Origin: Salinirussus salinus
GTDB lineage: Archaea > Halobacteriota > Halobacteria > Halobacteriales > Haloarculaceae
Reading direction: 5' to 3'
DNA length: 64,000 nucleotides
Assembly: GCF_009831455.1 (NCBI RefSeq)
Contig: NZ_WOWO01000001.1
Location: 558,001 to 622,000, forward strand
The position numbers and the translations under genes were made by a program. The first letter of the stretch is position 1, and each line of letters starts with the position of its first letter. Positions 24,259-32,032 of this stretch are shown in pieces. The notes beneath the pieces were generated by a model. It saw only the letters and a list, made by a program, of their open reading frames with translations. It had not been told where the DNA came from and did no database searches.

Positions 24259-26184
24259 TTATCCCTTCTGTCCGATGTCTACAGTGAGCGCAAACGTCAC
24301 GTCCCGCGTCGGGTCGGCGTCGGTGTTGATGCTCAGGCTCTCGCTGGTGAGGTCCGAGACCCACCAGTGACTCGCTGCACCGAGCGGTCCCGTCGGCGTC
24401 ACTGTCACGTCGACCGGATCCGGGGCCGCGAACAGCGGTACCGGATAGCTCCAGGACGTGGAGGTCGACCCGCTCGGTACCGTCGCCGTCCCCTCGGCGT
24501 AGGTCCGGGCCAGCCGGCTGCCGTCGGGGCTGGTGCCGTCGAAGAGGTAGTTGTCCTCGATAACCCAGTCGCGCGTGAACGCGGTGTCGAGTTCCTCAGG
24601 GTCGCCGACGTCGAACCCGACGTTTCCACGGACGACCGCGGGGTTCGTGCCGGATTTCATCTCGTATCCGATGTTGGCGCCCCTGACGGTGTTCCCTTCG
24701 ACCAGCAGCCCTGTCCGGGTTCCGTCGAGTAACACGCCCCTGACGAGCCGTTCGCTTCCGCCGACCACCGTGTTGCTCGAGACCTCCGTCGCGTCCTCGG
24801 CTTTTATTCCGTTTGCAGGCCAGTCCGCTACGGTGTTGTTCCGGATCCCGACCCCCGTCCCTGCACTGTCTCGTACCTGGATGGCACCGGGGCCGGCCCC
24901 CGGGGAACTGTGCCCGAGACAGATGTTGGACTCGACCGCACACGCGACAGTCTCCCTGCCGTCGGCAGACTGTGTGTTGTCTACCGAAACGTGCCGGGAG
25001 GTCGGTGCCCGGGAAACGTTCCAGAAGACGCCGCAGGCATCGCAGGCACCGTCCAGAACGAGATTCCACTCGCAGCCTTCGACGATGTTCCCGGCTATCA
25101 ACCCGTCGGTGCAGTTTTGCGCGCCCGTCACGTCGTTCCCCCAGAACTGGACGCCCGAGTCCGCTCCACCCCTGACGTAGTTGCCGACGAGACGCAGTCG
25201 CTCCCCTCCGAACGAGGCGATACCGGCCGCATCCTCCCCGTTTACGTCGACGCCGAGACTCCGACAGATGGACTCGTTTTGTTCCCTGTCGTAGGTGACT
25301 GCTGTCGCGATATCGCTGCCGCCCGACCCCCACGGACCGCCGCCCGACTCCGCCTTGAGCACTGACTGGAACGGCGTCTTGCCGACGAACGCCCGCCCCT
25401 TCCGGTCGACCGATTCGGACACGAGGTACGTCCCGGACGGGAAGAACACCACGTCACCGACGCCGACGGCATCGCGGGCCGCGCGGACCGCCGACGTGTC
25501 GTCGGTCTCGCCATCACCCGCGGCTCCGTGGGCCGTCACGTCGGCGTGAGGGCGGCGTCCGGTACGCTGCTCGCCGGCGCGGAGCGCGCCACCGACCGCC
25601 GCACTGTCGGGCGTGTACAGGCCGAGGCTGTCGGACGAGCCCGCGACACCCTTGACGCCCGCCCCGCCGGGGGCGTCGGTGTAGCCCTCGACGCCGGCTG
25701 CCGCGCCCGAGGTCGCGGTGGCCCGGCCGAACACACCCGCCCCGTCCGGGGAGTCCACTTCACCGTGTACCCCGCGTGTCCACCCCGAGCCAGCGCGCGC
25801 GTATCCGTACAGCCCGCGCCCACGCTCGGAGTCGCTGACGCCTTTGACACCGATCGTCGGCCCGGAGTCGGCGGGCGTGTACCCGAACACCCCCTTGCCC
25901 TGTGAGGAGTTGGCGATCCCCTGGATAGCCTTCGTCCAGCCGTCGGCGGACGAAGCGCGGGCGAACAGGGCCGTCGCGCCGTCGGCCTGGGACACCGCAC
26001 GCAGTGCGTGTGTGGTGTCCCCCGTGACGTTGATCTCGAGGCCGAAGTCGGCGGCGGGGTCGCCCTTCCAGGTTTCCCCGAGGTGGTCGCCGTCCGCGGC
26101 CGCGGTCTGAGCGCTCGCACCGGTGACCAGGCCCAGCAGACCTATCGACTGCAGGAGCCGGCGTCGCGAAGGAGAGCCTCCCAT
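24259..26184 (-). CDS. Tat-exported right-handed beta-helix protein (pectate-lyase-3-like)
   Basis: This 641-residue protein has a Tat signal with SRRRLLQ near its N-terminus. Residues about 50-200 hold imperfect repeats of the type GV-G / VFGxA / GLYGYA / GVEGYT with about 22-27 residues per unit. Then comes a pectate-lyase-3/tail-spike entry motif, DVTAHGAAGDGETDDTSAVRAARDA with FFPSGTYLVS. Beta-helix coils full of Asn and Gly follow, and a C-terminal beta domain. It should act outside the cell on or in polysaccharide; no catalytic residues can be assigned. The ATG at 26184 is preferred over a GTG at 26196 because GAGGGTGA at 26191-26198 is spaced as a ribosome-binding site for the ATG. Confidence 0.75.
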   Translation of the reverse strand: MGGSPSRRRLLQSIGLLGLVTGASAQTAAADGDHLGETWKGDPAADFGLEINVTGDTTHALRAVSQADGATALFARASSADGWTKAIQGIANSSQGKGVFGYTPADSGPTIGVKGVSDSERGRGLYGYARAGSGWTRGVHGEVDSPDGAGVFGRATATSGAAAGVEGYTDAPGGAGVKGVAGSSDSLGLYTPDSAAVGGALRAGEQRTGRRPHADVTAHGAAGDGETDDTSAVRAARDAVGVGDVVFFPSGTYLVSESVDRKGRAFVGKTPFQSVLKAESGGGPWGSGGSDIATAVTYDREQNESICRSLGVDVNGEDAAGIASFGGERLRLVGNYVRGGADSGVQFWGNDVTGAQNCTDGLIAGNIVEGCEWNLVLDGACDACGVFWNVSRAPTSRHVSVDNTQSADGRETVACAVESNICLGHSSPGAGPGAIQVRDSAGTGVGIRNNTVADWPANGIKAEDATEVSSNTVVGGSERLVRGVLLDGTRTGLLVEGNTVRGANIGYEMKSGTNPAVVRGNVGFDVGDPEELDTAFTRDWVIEDNYLFDGTSPDGSRLARTYAEGTATVPSGSTSTSWSYPVPLFAAPDPVDVTVTPTGPLGAASHWWVSDLTSESLSINTDADPTRDVTFALTVDIGQKG

Positions 26185-26443
26185 CGGTGTAGTCACCCTC
26201 AGAAAATGTCACGAATATCTTCTAACTATTTGGCACTTACATCGCGGTTTCCGTGACCTGGCGGTTCGTCGGGAATCCCCTCGTGTGGCGTCATAAGTGA
26301 CGGTTACCGGGCCGCAGTCGACAACTGTCCGGTCACGGCGGCCGTTCGGTACGGAGCGGTCTCCGACGGACTACCCGGGTCCGCCGGCTTCCGGCGGCCC
26401 TCCGACAGCACGACGGCGAGAGGGACGGTGACGGAGCGCCGAC
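26185..26443. other. intergenic region upstream of the beta-helix gene
   Basis: This 259-bp gap follows the stop of the M20 peptidase gene (on the minus strand) and precedes the beta-helix start. It includes an A/T-rich patch (about 26210-26250), read on the minus strand as CCAAATAGTTAG, that can serve as the beta-helix promoter. The remainder (26260-26443) holds no gene or repeat that I can see. Confidence 0.5.
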
Positions 26444-27808
26444 TCACTCGCCCGGTTCCGGCCCACTCCCGCCTTCGTAGCCCTCCAGTACTTCGAACAG
26501 CCGGTCGGCTCCGAACTCGACGGCCTCGACGGGTACCCGCTCGTCGGCCGCGTGGATCGTCTCCATGAACGAGAAGTCCTCGGGCAGTTGCAGCGGCGTG
26601 TACCCGTAGGACTGGACGCCGACCCGCGAGAGGTGGCGGCCGTCGGTCCCGCCGGCCATGACGTACGGGACGGCGGTGGCCGTCGGGTCCGCGCGTTCGA
26701 GGGTGTCCGCGAGCAGGTCGAACAGACCCGCGTCGGTCTCGGAGGGGAACGCCTCGTAGCGGAGCGTCTCGAACGCGAACTCCACGTCGTCGGGGACCAG
26801 TTCGCGCAGTTCGCGCTCCAAGTCCTCGGCGGTCTGGCCGGGCAGCAGCCGGCAGTCGAGCGTCACCTCGACCTCGCCTGGGATGACGTTCTCCTTGTCG
26901 CCCCCGCGGACGACCGTCGGCGCGGCGGTGTTGTGGAGGATCGCGTCGAAGATCTCCCCCTCCGGGCCCAGCGCGTCGAGCGCCTCGTCCGTGCGCTCGG
27001 GGTCGAGCAGGTCCCGCACCAGCGCTTCGGTCTCCCCGTCGAGTTCGGCCGCGACGGCCTCGACCATCTCCTCGACGGGCGGGATGACGTGGACGGGCAG
27101 CCGGGAGCCGGCGATGGCGTCGACCGCGCGGGCCATGTCGGCCATCGCGCCGCCGTCGCCGGGCATCGAGGCGTGGCCCGCGGGCCCGGAGAAGGTGAGC
27201 TTCGACCAGCAGATCGCCTTCTCGTTCATCTGGACGGGGTAGAACCGCTCGCCGGCGATGGTCATCGGGAAGCCGCCGAACTCCCCGAGGGCGTACTCGA
27301 CGTCCGCGAACAGTTCGGGATGCTGCTCGACCATGTACGCGGCGCCCTCGTCGCCGCCGGCTTCCTCGTCGGAGAGGACCATCACCATCAGGTCGCCGGC
27401 GAGGTCGACGTCCTCGCGTGCGGCCCGCAGCGCAGCGGCCAGCAGCATCGCCACGCCGCCTTTCATGTCCAGCGTCCCGCGGCCCCAGACGAAGCCGTCC
27501 TCCACCACGGCGTCGAAGGGCGGGTAGGTCCAGTCCTGTCCCTCCGTCGGGACGACGTCGACGTGGCCGTACAGCAAAAGCGGCGGGGCGGGACCGTCGC
27601 CGGGCAGCCGGGCGACGAGGTTCGGGCGGTCCGGGTCGCTGGCGTAGGTCTCGGTCTCGAAGCCGGCGGCGTCGAGCAGCCGTTCGGTCCACTCGACGCA
27701 GGCGCGCTCGTTGCCCGGGGGGTTGGTGGTGTCGAAGCGGACGAGCCCCTGGAGCAGCGTCACGGGGTCGTCGGCGAGGCCGGGGTCAGGGTCCGGAATC
27801 TCTCCCAT
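26444..27808 (-). CDS. M20 family metallopeptidase (ArgE/DapE/Acy1-like)
   Basis: This 454-residue di-zinc hydrolase has the first metal motif LLLYGHVDVVP (His-x-Asp), then RGTLDMKGG with the bridging Asp, SDEEAGGDEGA with the catalytic Glu-Glu, and a late His in GGTDGRHLS. A dimerisation lid starts near SKLTFSGPAGHASMPGDGG. The family deacylates amino-acid derivatives or cleaves dipeptides; the exact substrate is unknown. The start MGEIPDPDPGL at 27808 suits the family. The frame extends 47 codons upstream with no homology. It is the last gene before sdhA and is divergent from it. Confidence 0.88.
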   Translation of the reverse strand: MGEIPDPDPGLADDPVTLLQGLVRFDTTNPPGNERACVEWTERLLDAAGFETETYASDPDRPNLVARLPGDGPAPPLLLYGHVDVVPTEGQDWTYPPFDAVVEDGFVWGRGTLDMKGGVAMLLAAALRAAREDVDLAGDLMVMVLSDEEAGGDEGAAYMVEQHPELFADVEYALGEFGGFPMTIAGERFYPVQMNEKAICWSKLTFSGPAGHASMPGDGGAMADMARAVDAIAGSRLPVHVIPPVEEMVEAVAAELDGETEALVRDLLDPERTDEALDALGPEGEIFDAILHNTAAPTVVRGGDKENVIPGEVEVTLDCRLLPGQTAEDLERELRELVPDDVEFAFETLRYEAFPSETDAGLFDLLADTLERADPTATAVPYVMAGGTDGRHLSRVGVQSYGYTPLQLPEDFSFMETIHAADERVPVEAVEFGADRLFEVLEGYEGGSGPEPGE

Positions 27809-28100
27809 GGCTTTTCCCGGCCCGAGAGTTCCAAAAGCGTTCGGGTGGGTCCGCAGCGACGACCCGGCGACGCCGTCAGCCGCGGCGCCGACAGCGTGGT
27901 GAAGGCCCTCGATATCGGGGGCCGGTGGCCGGGAAGACGCCGGAAGCATTTACTTTCCGTAGACCGGAGACGGAGGTACGACCGAGCGCGGGCACGCGAG
28001 CGCGAGGGGGTTCGAGGCGTCGTCGGGGCGCCGACGGGTCCCGCAGTGCCGCCGGGCCCGCAACCGGAACCATTAGAACACTCCAGTCAACCCTTCAACT
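27809..28100. promoter_or_regulatory. divergent gap between M20 peptidase and sdhA, with sdhA promoter
   Basis: The 292-bp gap has a CATTTACTTTCC patch (about 27946-27957) and a CCATTAGAAC box about 25-30 bp before the sdhA ATG at 28101. The second is a plausible TATA element giving sdhA a promoter of its own, which it would need once separated from sdhCDB. No gene is seen in the gap. Confidence 0.4.
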
Positions 28101-29951
28101 ATGTACGAACACGACGTCATCGTGGTCGGCGCGGGCGGCGCCGGGCTGCGCGCGGCGATCGCGGCACACGAAGAGGGAGCGGACGTCGCGCTTGTGACCA
28201 AGCTCCACCCGGTGCGCAGCCACACCGGGGCTGCCGAGGGCGGGATCAACGCCGCCCTCCACGAGGAGGACTCCTGGGAACTGCACGCCTACGACACGAT
28301 GAAGGGGTCGGACTACCTCGGCGACGCCCCCGCCATCGACACCTTCGCCCAGGACGCCCCCGACGAGGTCATCCAGCTCGAACACTGGGGGATGCCCTTC
28401 TCCCGCGAGGAGGACGGCAAGGTCTCCCAGCGCCCCTTCGGCGGCCTCTCCTTCCCGCGGACGACCTACGCCGGCGCCGAGACCGGCCACCACCTCCTCC
28501 ACACGATGTACGAGCAGGTGGTCAAGCGGGGGATCGAGGTCTACGACGAGTGGTACGTCACGGACCTGGCGGTCACCGACCACGACGACCCCGAGGACAG
28601 GGTCTGTTACGGCTGTGCCGCCTACGACATCAAGACCGGCGAGGTCGCTGGCTTCCACGCACGGGACGGGGTCATCCTGGCCACCGGCGGCCCGGGACAG
28701 GTCTACGACCACACGACCAACGCCATCGCCAACACCGGCGACGGGCCGGCGATGGCCTACCGGGCAGGTGTCCCGCTGGAGGACATGGAGTTCGTCCAGT
28801 TCCACCCCACCACGCTGCCCTCGACGGGCGTCCTGATCAGCGAGGGCGTCCGCGGCGAGGGCGGGATCCTCTACAACGGCGAGGAGGAGCGGTTCATGTT
28901 CGAGCACGGCTACGCCAACAACGAGGGCGAACTCGCCTCGCGTGACGTGGTCTCCCGCGCGGAGCTGACGGAGGTCAACGAGGGGCGGGGCATCGAGGAC
29001 GAGTACGTCCACCTCGACATGCGCCACCTCGGCGAGGAGCGGATCATCGACCGCCTCGAGAACATCCTCCACCTCGCGGAGGACTTCGAGGGGGTCGACG
29101 GGCTGGACGAGCCGATGCCGGTCAAGCCCGGCCAGCACTACGAGATGGGTGGCATCGAGACCGACGAGAACGGCGAGACCTGCATCGAGGGGCTGTACGC
29201 CGCCGGGGAGTGCGCCTGCGTCTCGCTGCACGGCTCGAACCGGCTGGGGGGCAACGCCCTGCCCGAGCTGCTGGTCTTCGGCGCCCGCGCGGGCCACCAC
29301 GCCGCCGGCGGCGACATGGCCGAGGCGGAGATCCCGACCGGCCCCTCCGCGAGAAGCGAGGACGGCGCCGTCGACACGCCCGTCGAGCCCGGGGCAGTCG
29401 AGCCCGCGACCGGCGACACCGTCGCGGACGGCGGGGAGGTCCGGTCCGATGGGGGAGCTGTCGCAGCGGCCGAGGAGGTCGTCGAGCAGACCGTCACCCG
29501 GGAGCGCGAGCGCGTGGAGACCCTGCTCGAGGAGGACGGCATCAACCACGCCGAGGTCCGGGACGACATCCAGGAGACGATGACCGAGAACGTGAACGTC
29601 TTCCGGGAGGAGGACAACCTGAAGTCGGCCCTGGAGGACATCCGGCAGGCCCGCGAGGCCTACCAGGACGTCGCGGTCTCTGACCCCTCGCGGACGTTCA
29701 ACACCGACCTCATCCACACCATCGAGACCCGCAACGTCATCGACCTCGCGGAGGCGATCACGCTGGGTGCGCTGGCCCGCGAGGAGTTCCGCGGGGCCCA
29801 CTGGCGCAAGCAGTACCAGGAGCGCCGGGACGACGAGTGGCTCAAGCACACGATGCTCGAGTGGAACGGCGGCGACCCCGACCTCTACTACAAGCCGGTC
29901 ATCCTCGAGGGCGAGGAGAAGACCTACGAGCCGAAGGAACGCTCGTACTGA
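28101..29951 (+). CDS. sdhA: succinate dehydrogenase flavoprotein subunit (SdhA)
   Basis: SdhA oxidises succinate to fumarate with covalently bound FAD. The dinucleotide loop is VIVVGAGGAGLRAA (residues about 6-19). RSHTGAAEGGINAAL carries the flavin-linking His region, and the active-site HPTTLPSTG is near residue 234. The capping and FAD segments follow to GSNRLGGNALPELLVFG. A haloarchaeal acidic insertion occupies about residues 415-465, before the C-terminal helical domain. The 616-residue protein is intact. It is separated from sdhCDB by five unrelated loci, so stoichiometric expression would depend on two promoters. Confidence 0.95.
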   Translation: MYEHDVIVVGAGGAGLRAAIAAHEEGADVALVTKLHPVRSHTGAAEGGINAALHEEDSWELHAYDTMKGSDYLGDAPAIDTFAQDAPDEVIQLEHWGMPFSREEDGKVSQRPFGGLSFPRTTYAGAETGHHLLHTMYEQVVKRGIEVYDEWYVTDLAVTDHDDPEDRVCYGCAAYDIKTGEVAGFHARDGVILATGGPGQVYDHTTNAIANTGDGPAMAYRAGVPLEDMEFVQFHPTTLPSTGVLISEGVRGEGGILYNGEEERFMFEHGYANNEGELASRDVVSRAELTEVNEGRGIEDEYVHLDMRHLGEERIIDRLENILHLAEDFEGVDGLDEPMPVKPGQHYEMGGIETDENGETCIEGLYAAGECACVSLHGSNRLGGNALPELLVFGARAGHHAAGGDMAEAEIPTGPSARSEDGAVDTPVEPGAVEPATGDTVADGGEVRSDGGAVAAAEEVVEQTVTRERERVETLLEEDGINHAEVRDDIQETMTENVNVFREEDNLKSALEDIRQAREAYQDVAVSDPSRTFNTDLIHTIETRNVIDLAEAITLGALAREEFRGAHWRKQYQERRDDEWLKHTMLEWNGGDPDLYYKPVILEGEEKTYEPKERSY

Positions 29952-29962
29952 GCGCCTCGCCG

Positions 29963-29999
29963 GTGCGTCTCCGATTTTCGGAACTGGATCCGGACGCAC
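29963..29999 (+). terminator. stem-loop after sdhA
   Basis: Arms GTGCGTC (29963-29969) and GACGCAC (29993-29999) enclose an inner CCGA-TTT-TCGG hairpin (29971-29981). The structure begins 12 bases after the sdhA stop. There is no T-run directly behind it, so it is either a processing/stability hairpin or a weak terminator. Confidence 0.4.
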
Positions 30000-30033
30000 A
30001 GCCGGCGCTTTCGTGGGTGTGAAACGCAGATAA

Positions 30034-30074
30034 GGGGTGGGGGGTGGGGGTGGATGCTGGCACCGTGAGGTGCC
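30034..30074 (+). other. G-tract run followed by a GNRA-type hairpin
   Basis: A 20-base stretch of only G and T (GGGG-T-GGGGGG-T-GGGGG-T-GG, 30034-30053) could form a G-quadruplex in the sdhA 3' transcript. Six bases later GGCACC-GTGA-GGTGCC (30059-30074) forms a perfect 6-bp stem closed by a GNRA tetraloop. Both lie in the 305-bp gap between sdhA and tRNA-Leu, which holds no credible protein gene. Confidence 0.5.
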
Positions 30075-30115
30075 ACACCGGAGGTTTGGAGTTCGTGGTA
30101 ATAAATATTCCGCCA

Positions 30116-30135
30116 AGATATCAGTACTGATATCT
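30116..30135. repeat. perfect 20-bp palindrome
   Basis: AGATATCAGTACTGATATCT is a perfect 20-bp palindrome, and after one mismatched pair CC/GG extends it on both sides. Just upstream is an A/T-rich GTAATAAATATTCC (30097-30110). In 70% G+C DNA this is conspicuous and resembles a dimeric repressor operator. No gene start lies within 100 bp downstream in either direction except the 3' side of tRNA-Leu. Confidence 0.7.
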
Positions 30136-30190
30136 GGGTGCCGGGACGGACCGGGGGCTGGCGGGTCGTCCTTGAGAGGAAGTTTGCGTG

Positions 30191-30218
30191 GGTGCTGATT
30201 CCCGGTGGGGAACGCACC
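30191..30218 (-). terminator. hairpin downstream of tRNA-Leu
   Basis: GGTGC-TGA-TTCCC-GGTG-GGGAA-C-GCACC gives an interrupted 10-bp stem about 39 bases beyond the 3' end of the minus-strand tRNA. It may end or process the tRNA transcript. It is shown by base pairing only. Confidence 0.3.
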
Positions 30219-30256
30219 TCGCACGTGGCCCGCTCGCGTTCGCTCGCGGCCAGTAG

Positions 30257-30341
<85 letters not shown>

Positions 30342-30498
30342 ACTGATGCACTCGGCAGCCAAGACTTCCAGTCGGGCCATAAAATGGCTTTCCATTCCAG
30401 TACGGCGGGGCCATCCGTCGGCTGGGGGGACGAGCGAGCGGGCGCCTCCCCGGCGGGAAAGCGGACGTTTCAAGGTGTCAAACACGGTAGAGTGAGAC

Positions 30499-30993
30499 AT
30501 GGCCAAGTACTCGACCGGGAGCGGGGGCGGCGGCTCCGGCGGGAGCTGCGAGCTCTGTGGCGCCTCCGACGTGGAGTTGCGGACGGCGACGGTCGCGGGC
30601 GCGCGGCTGGAGGTCTGTGACGACTGTGCCGAGCACGACGACGCCGGTCCGGCCGACGCCGGCGGTGACGGCGGCGACCGCGACCGCGCAAAGCGGGCCG
30701 CGCGCAACACCGCGAAGGTCCACGACGCCGCGGCTGCCGACCCCGAGCACTGGGAGGACGGCGCCGACTACGACGACGACCAGCTGCCCTACCTCGTTCC
30801 CGACTACGCCGACCGGCTCACCGACGCCCGCCAGGACGCCGGCTACCAGCTCGGGGAGCTGGCCGAGGAACTCGACGTCGACGAGGCCGACCTGCTCGCA
30901 CTGGAACAGGGTCGGGCCACCCAGGCCGGCGTCGGGGGCTCGACGGTCGGCGCCCTCGAGCGGTTCCTCGACGTCGACCTGGCCGACGAGTGA
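30499..30993 (+). CDS. multiprotein-bridging factor 1 homologue (MBF1 type)
   Basis: This 164-residue protein has an N-terminal zinc ribbon (CELCGASD ... CDDCAEHD, residues about 17-46). A disordered acidic/Gly linker follows, then a C-terminal HTH_3 Cro/C1-type domain (YADRLTDARQDAGYQLGELAEELDVDEADLLALEQGRATQ). This is the archaeal MBF1 layout; the protein links transcription or translation factors and associates with ribosomes. The ATG at 30499 is preceded by a short GTGAG. Its stop is followed at once by the HAD phosphatase frame. Confidence 0.88.
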   Translation: MAKYSTGSGGGGSGGSCELCGASDVELRTATVAGARLEVCDDCAEHDDAGPADAGGDGGDRDRAKRAARNTAKVHDAAAADPEHWEDGADYDDDQLPYLVPDYADRLTDARQDAGYQLGELAEELDVDEADLLALEQGRATQAGVGGSTVGALERFLDVDLADE

Positions 30994-31034
30994 GGAGCGA
31001 AGTCCCTTTGCTGGGTGCCCTCCTACGACCGACC

Positions 31035-31583
31035 GTGACTGACCAGCAGGCACAGAGCGAGTACGACGCTCTCGTCTACGACCTCGACGGGACGCTCGTC
31101 CGCCTGGACGTGGACTGGGGGGCCGTCACCGAGGAAGTCGCGGCGGTGCTGCGGGCCCGCGGGCTGGAGACCGAGGGGTCGCTGTGGGACCTCCTCCAGC
31201 GCGCCGAGGAGGCGGGCGAGCGCTACCGGCGGGCCGTCGAGGACGTCATTGCCGACCACGAGCGAGCGGGCGCCCGCAGCGCCGACCGGCTCCCGCTTGC
31301 CGACGAGCTTCCCGCGGGCGTGCCGACCGGCGTCTGCTCAATGAACTGCGAGGCCGCCTGCCGGATCGCCCTGGAGCTACACGGGCTCGACGGCCACGTC
31401 GACGCCGTCGTCGGCCGGGACACCGTCACGGCGCACAAGCCCGACCCCGAACCCCTGCTGGCGACGGTCGACGCGCTCGGGGCCGGCCCGCAGGCGACAC
31501 TCTTCGTCGGCGACTCCGACAGCGACCGCGTCACCGCCGAGCGCGCGGGCGTCGACTTCCAGCCTGTCGCCGACCGGCGGTGA
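31035..31583 (+). CDS. HAD-superfamily phosphatase
   Basis: This protein of about 182 residues has motif I VYDLDGTLVRL with its nucleophile Asp, a small helical cap, motif II in GVPTGVCSMNC, motif III around AHKPDPEP, and motif IV GDSDSDRVTAERAG. It resembles phosphoglycolate-phosphatase-like haloacid dehalogenases, but the substrate is unknown. The GTG at 31035 (MTDQQAQSEYDAL) is chosen because homologues start close to the DLDG motif. An in-frame GTG at 30990 overlaps the MBF1 stop (GTGA) and would add 15 residues with translational coupling; both are possible. Confidence 0.82.
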   Translation: MTDQQAQSEYDALVYDLDGTLVRLDVDWGAVTEEVAAVLRARGLETEGSLWDLLQRAEEAGERYRRAVEDVIADHERAGARSADRLPLADELPAGVPTGVCSMNCEAACRIALELHGLDGHVDAVVGRDTVTAHKPDPEPLLATVDALGAGPQATLFVGDSDSDRVTAERAGVDFQPVADRR

Positions 31584-31643
31584 CTGCCGGTGTCTGCCGG
31601 CGCTCGTCAGCGTCCGGAGACGCGAGCCAGCACTCGCCGGCGG

Positions 31644-31913
31644 TCAGTCGCTTTCTCGTCCGTCGTCGGCGCCCTCGGCGGGCTCGCGGTACCGCCGTGC
31701 GTAGGCGTAGGTAGCGACCGCGGTGACGAACCAGACGACCGCCCCCACGCGGACCGCGAAGGCCGCCCGCGAACCCCAGTCCGGCAGCCGGACTCCGAGC
31801 GAGAGCGCGGCCACGAGCGGGGCGCCGACGACGATCGTCAGGACGAACGTCACCTGCATGACCCACCCGAAGTCGACGCCGTCGGGGTCCGTCCGTTCGA
31901 CCTCTGGAGTCAC
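31644..31913 (-). CDS. DUF5822-type small membrane protein
   Basis: This 89-residue protein has two membrane helices (about 17-40 and 53-72) joined by SLGVRLPDWGSRAAFAVRV. The FGWVMQVTFVLTIVVGAPLVA segment matches a haloarchaeal family I recognise as DUF5822. Its function is unknown. It is convergent with the HAD gene and divergent from panB; 119 bp separate it from panB, with CTTAAG-type A/T content close to the panB start. Confidence 0.72.
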   Translation of the reverse strand: MTPEVERTDPDGVDFGWVMQVTFVLTIVVGAPLVAALSLGVRLPDWGSRAAFAVRVGAVVWFVTAVATYAYARRYREPAEGADDGRESD

Positions 31914-32032
31914 GGGTGGGCTTGGCCGGCCAGCGACAAGCCCCTGCCGGTTCGTGAGTCGGTCGGCCGCCCCGCCCCAGCCCCTCGCCGGCTTCCCGGA
32001 AGGCCTTAAGGGTCGGGCGTCTACCGCCGCGC

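Noticed and set aside
30186-30215. Partial resemblance to the tRNA-Leu 3' end (TGCGTGGG then GATT) as an attachment-site duplicate
   Set aside because: Only the 8-bp block and a four-base block agree and the T-arm does not. No integrase or mobile-element gene lies nearby.
28095-30224. 709-codon minus-strand open frame opposite sdhA
   Set aside because: sdhA is certain on the plus strand; the reverse frame has no recognisable domain.
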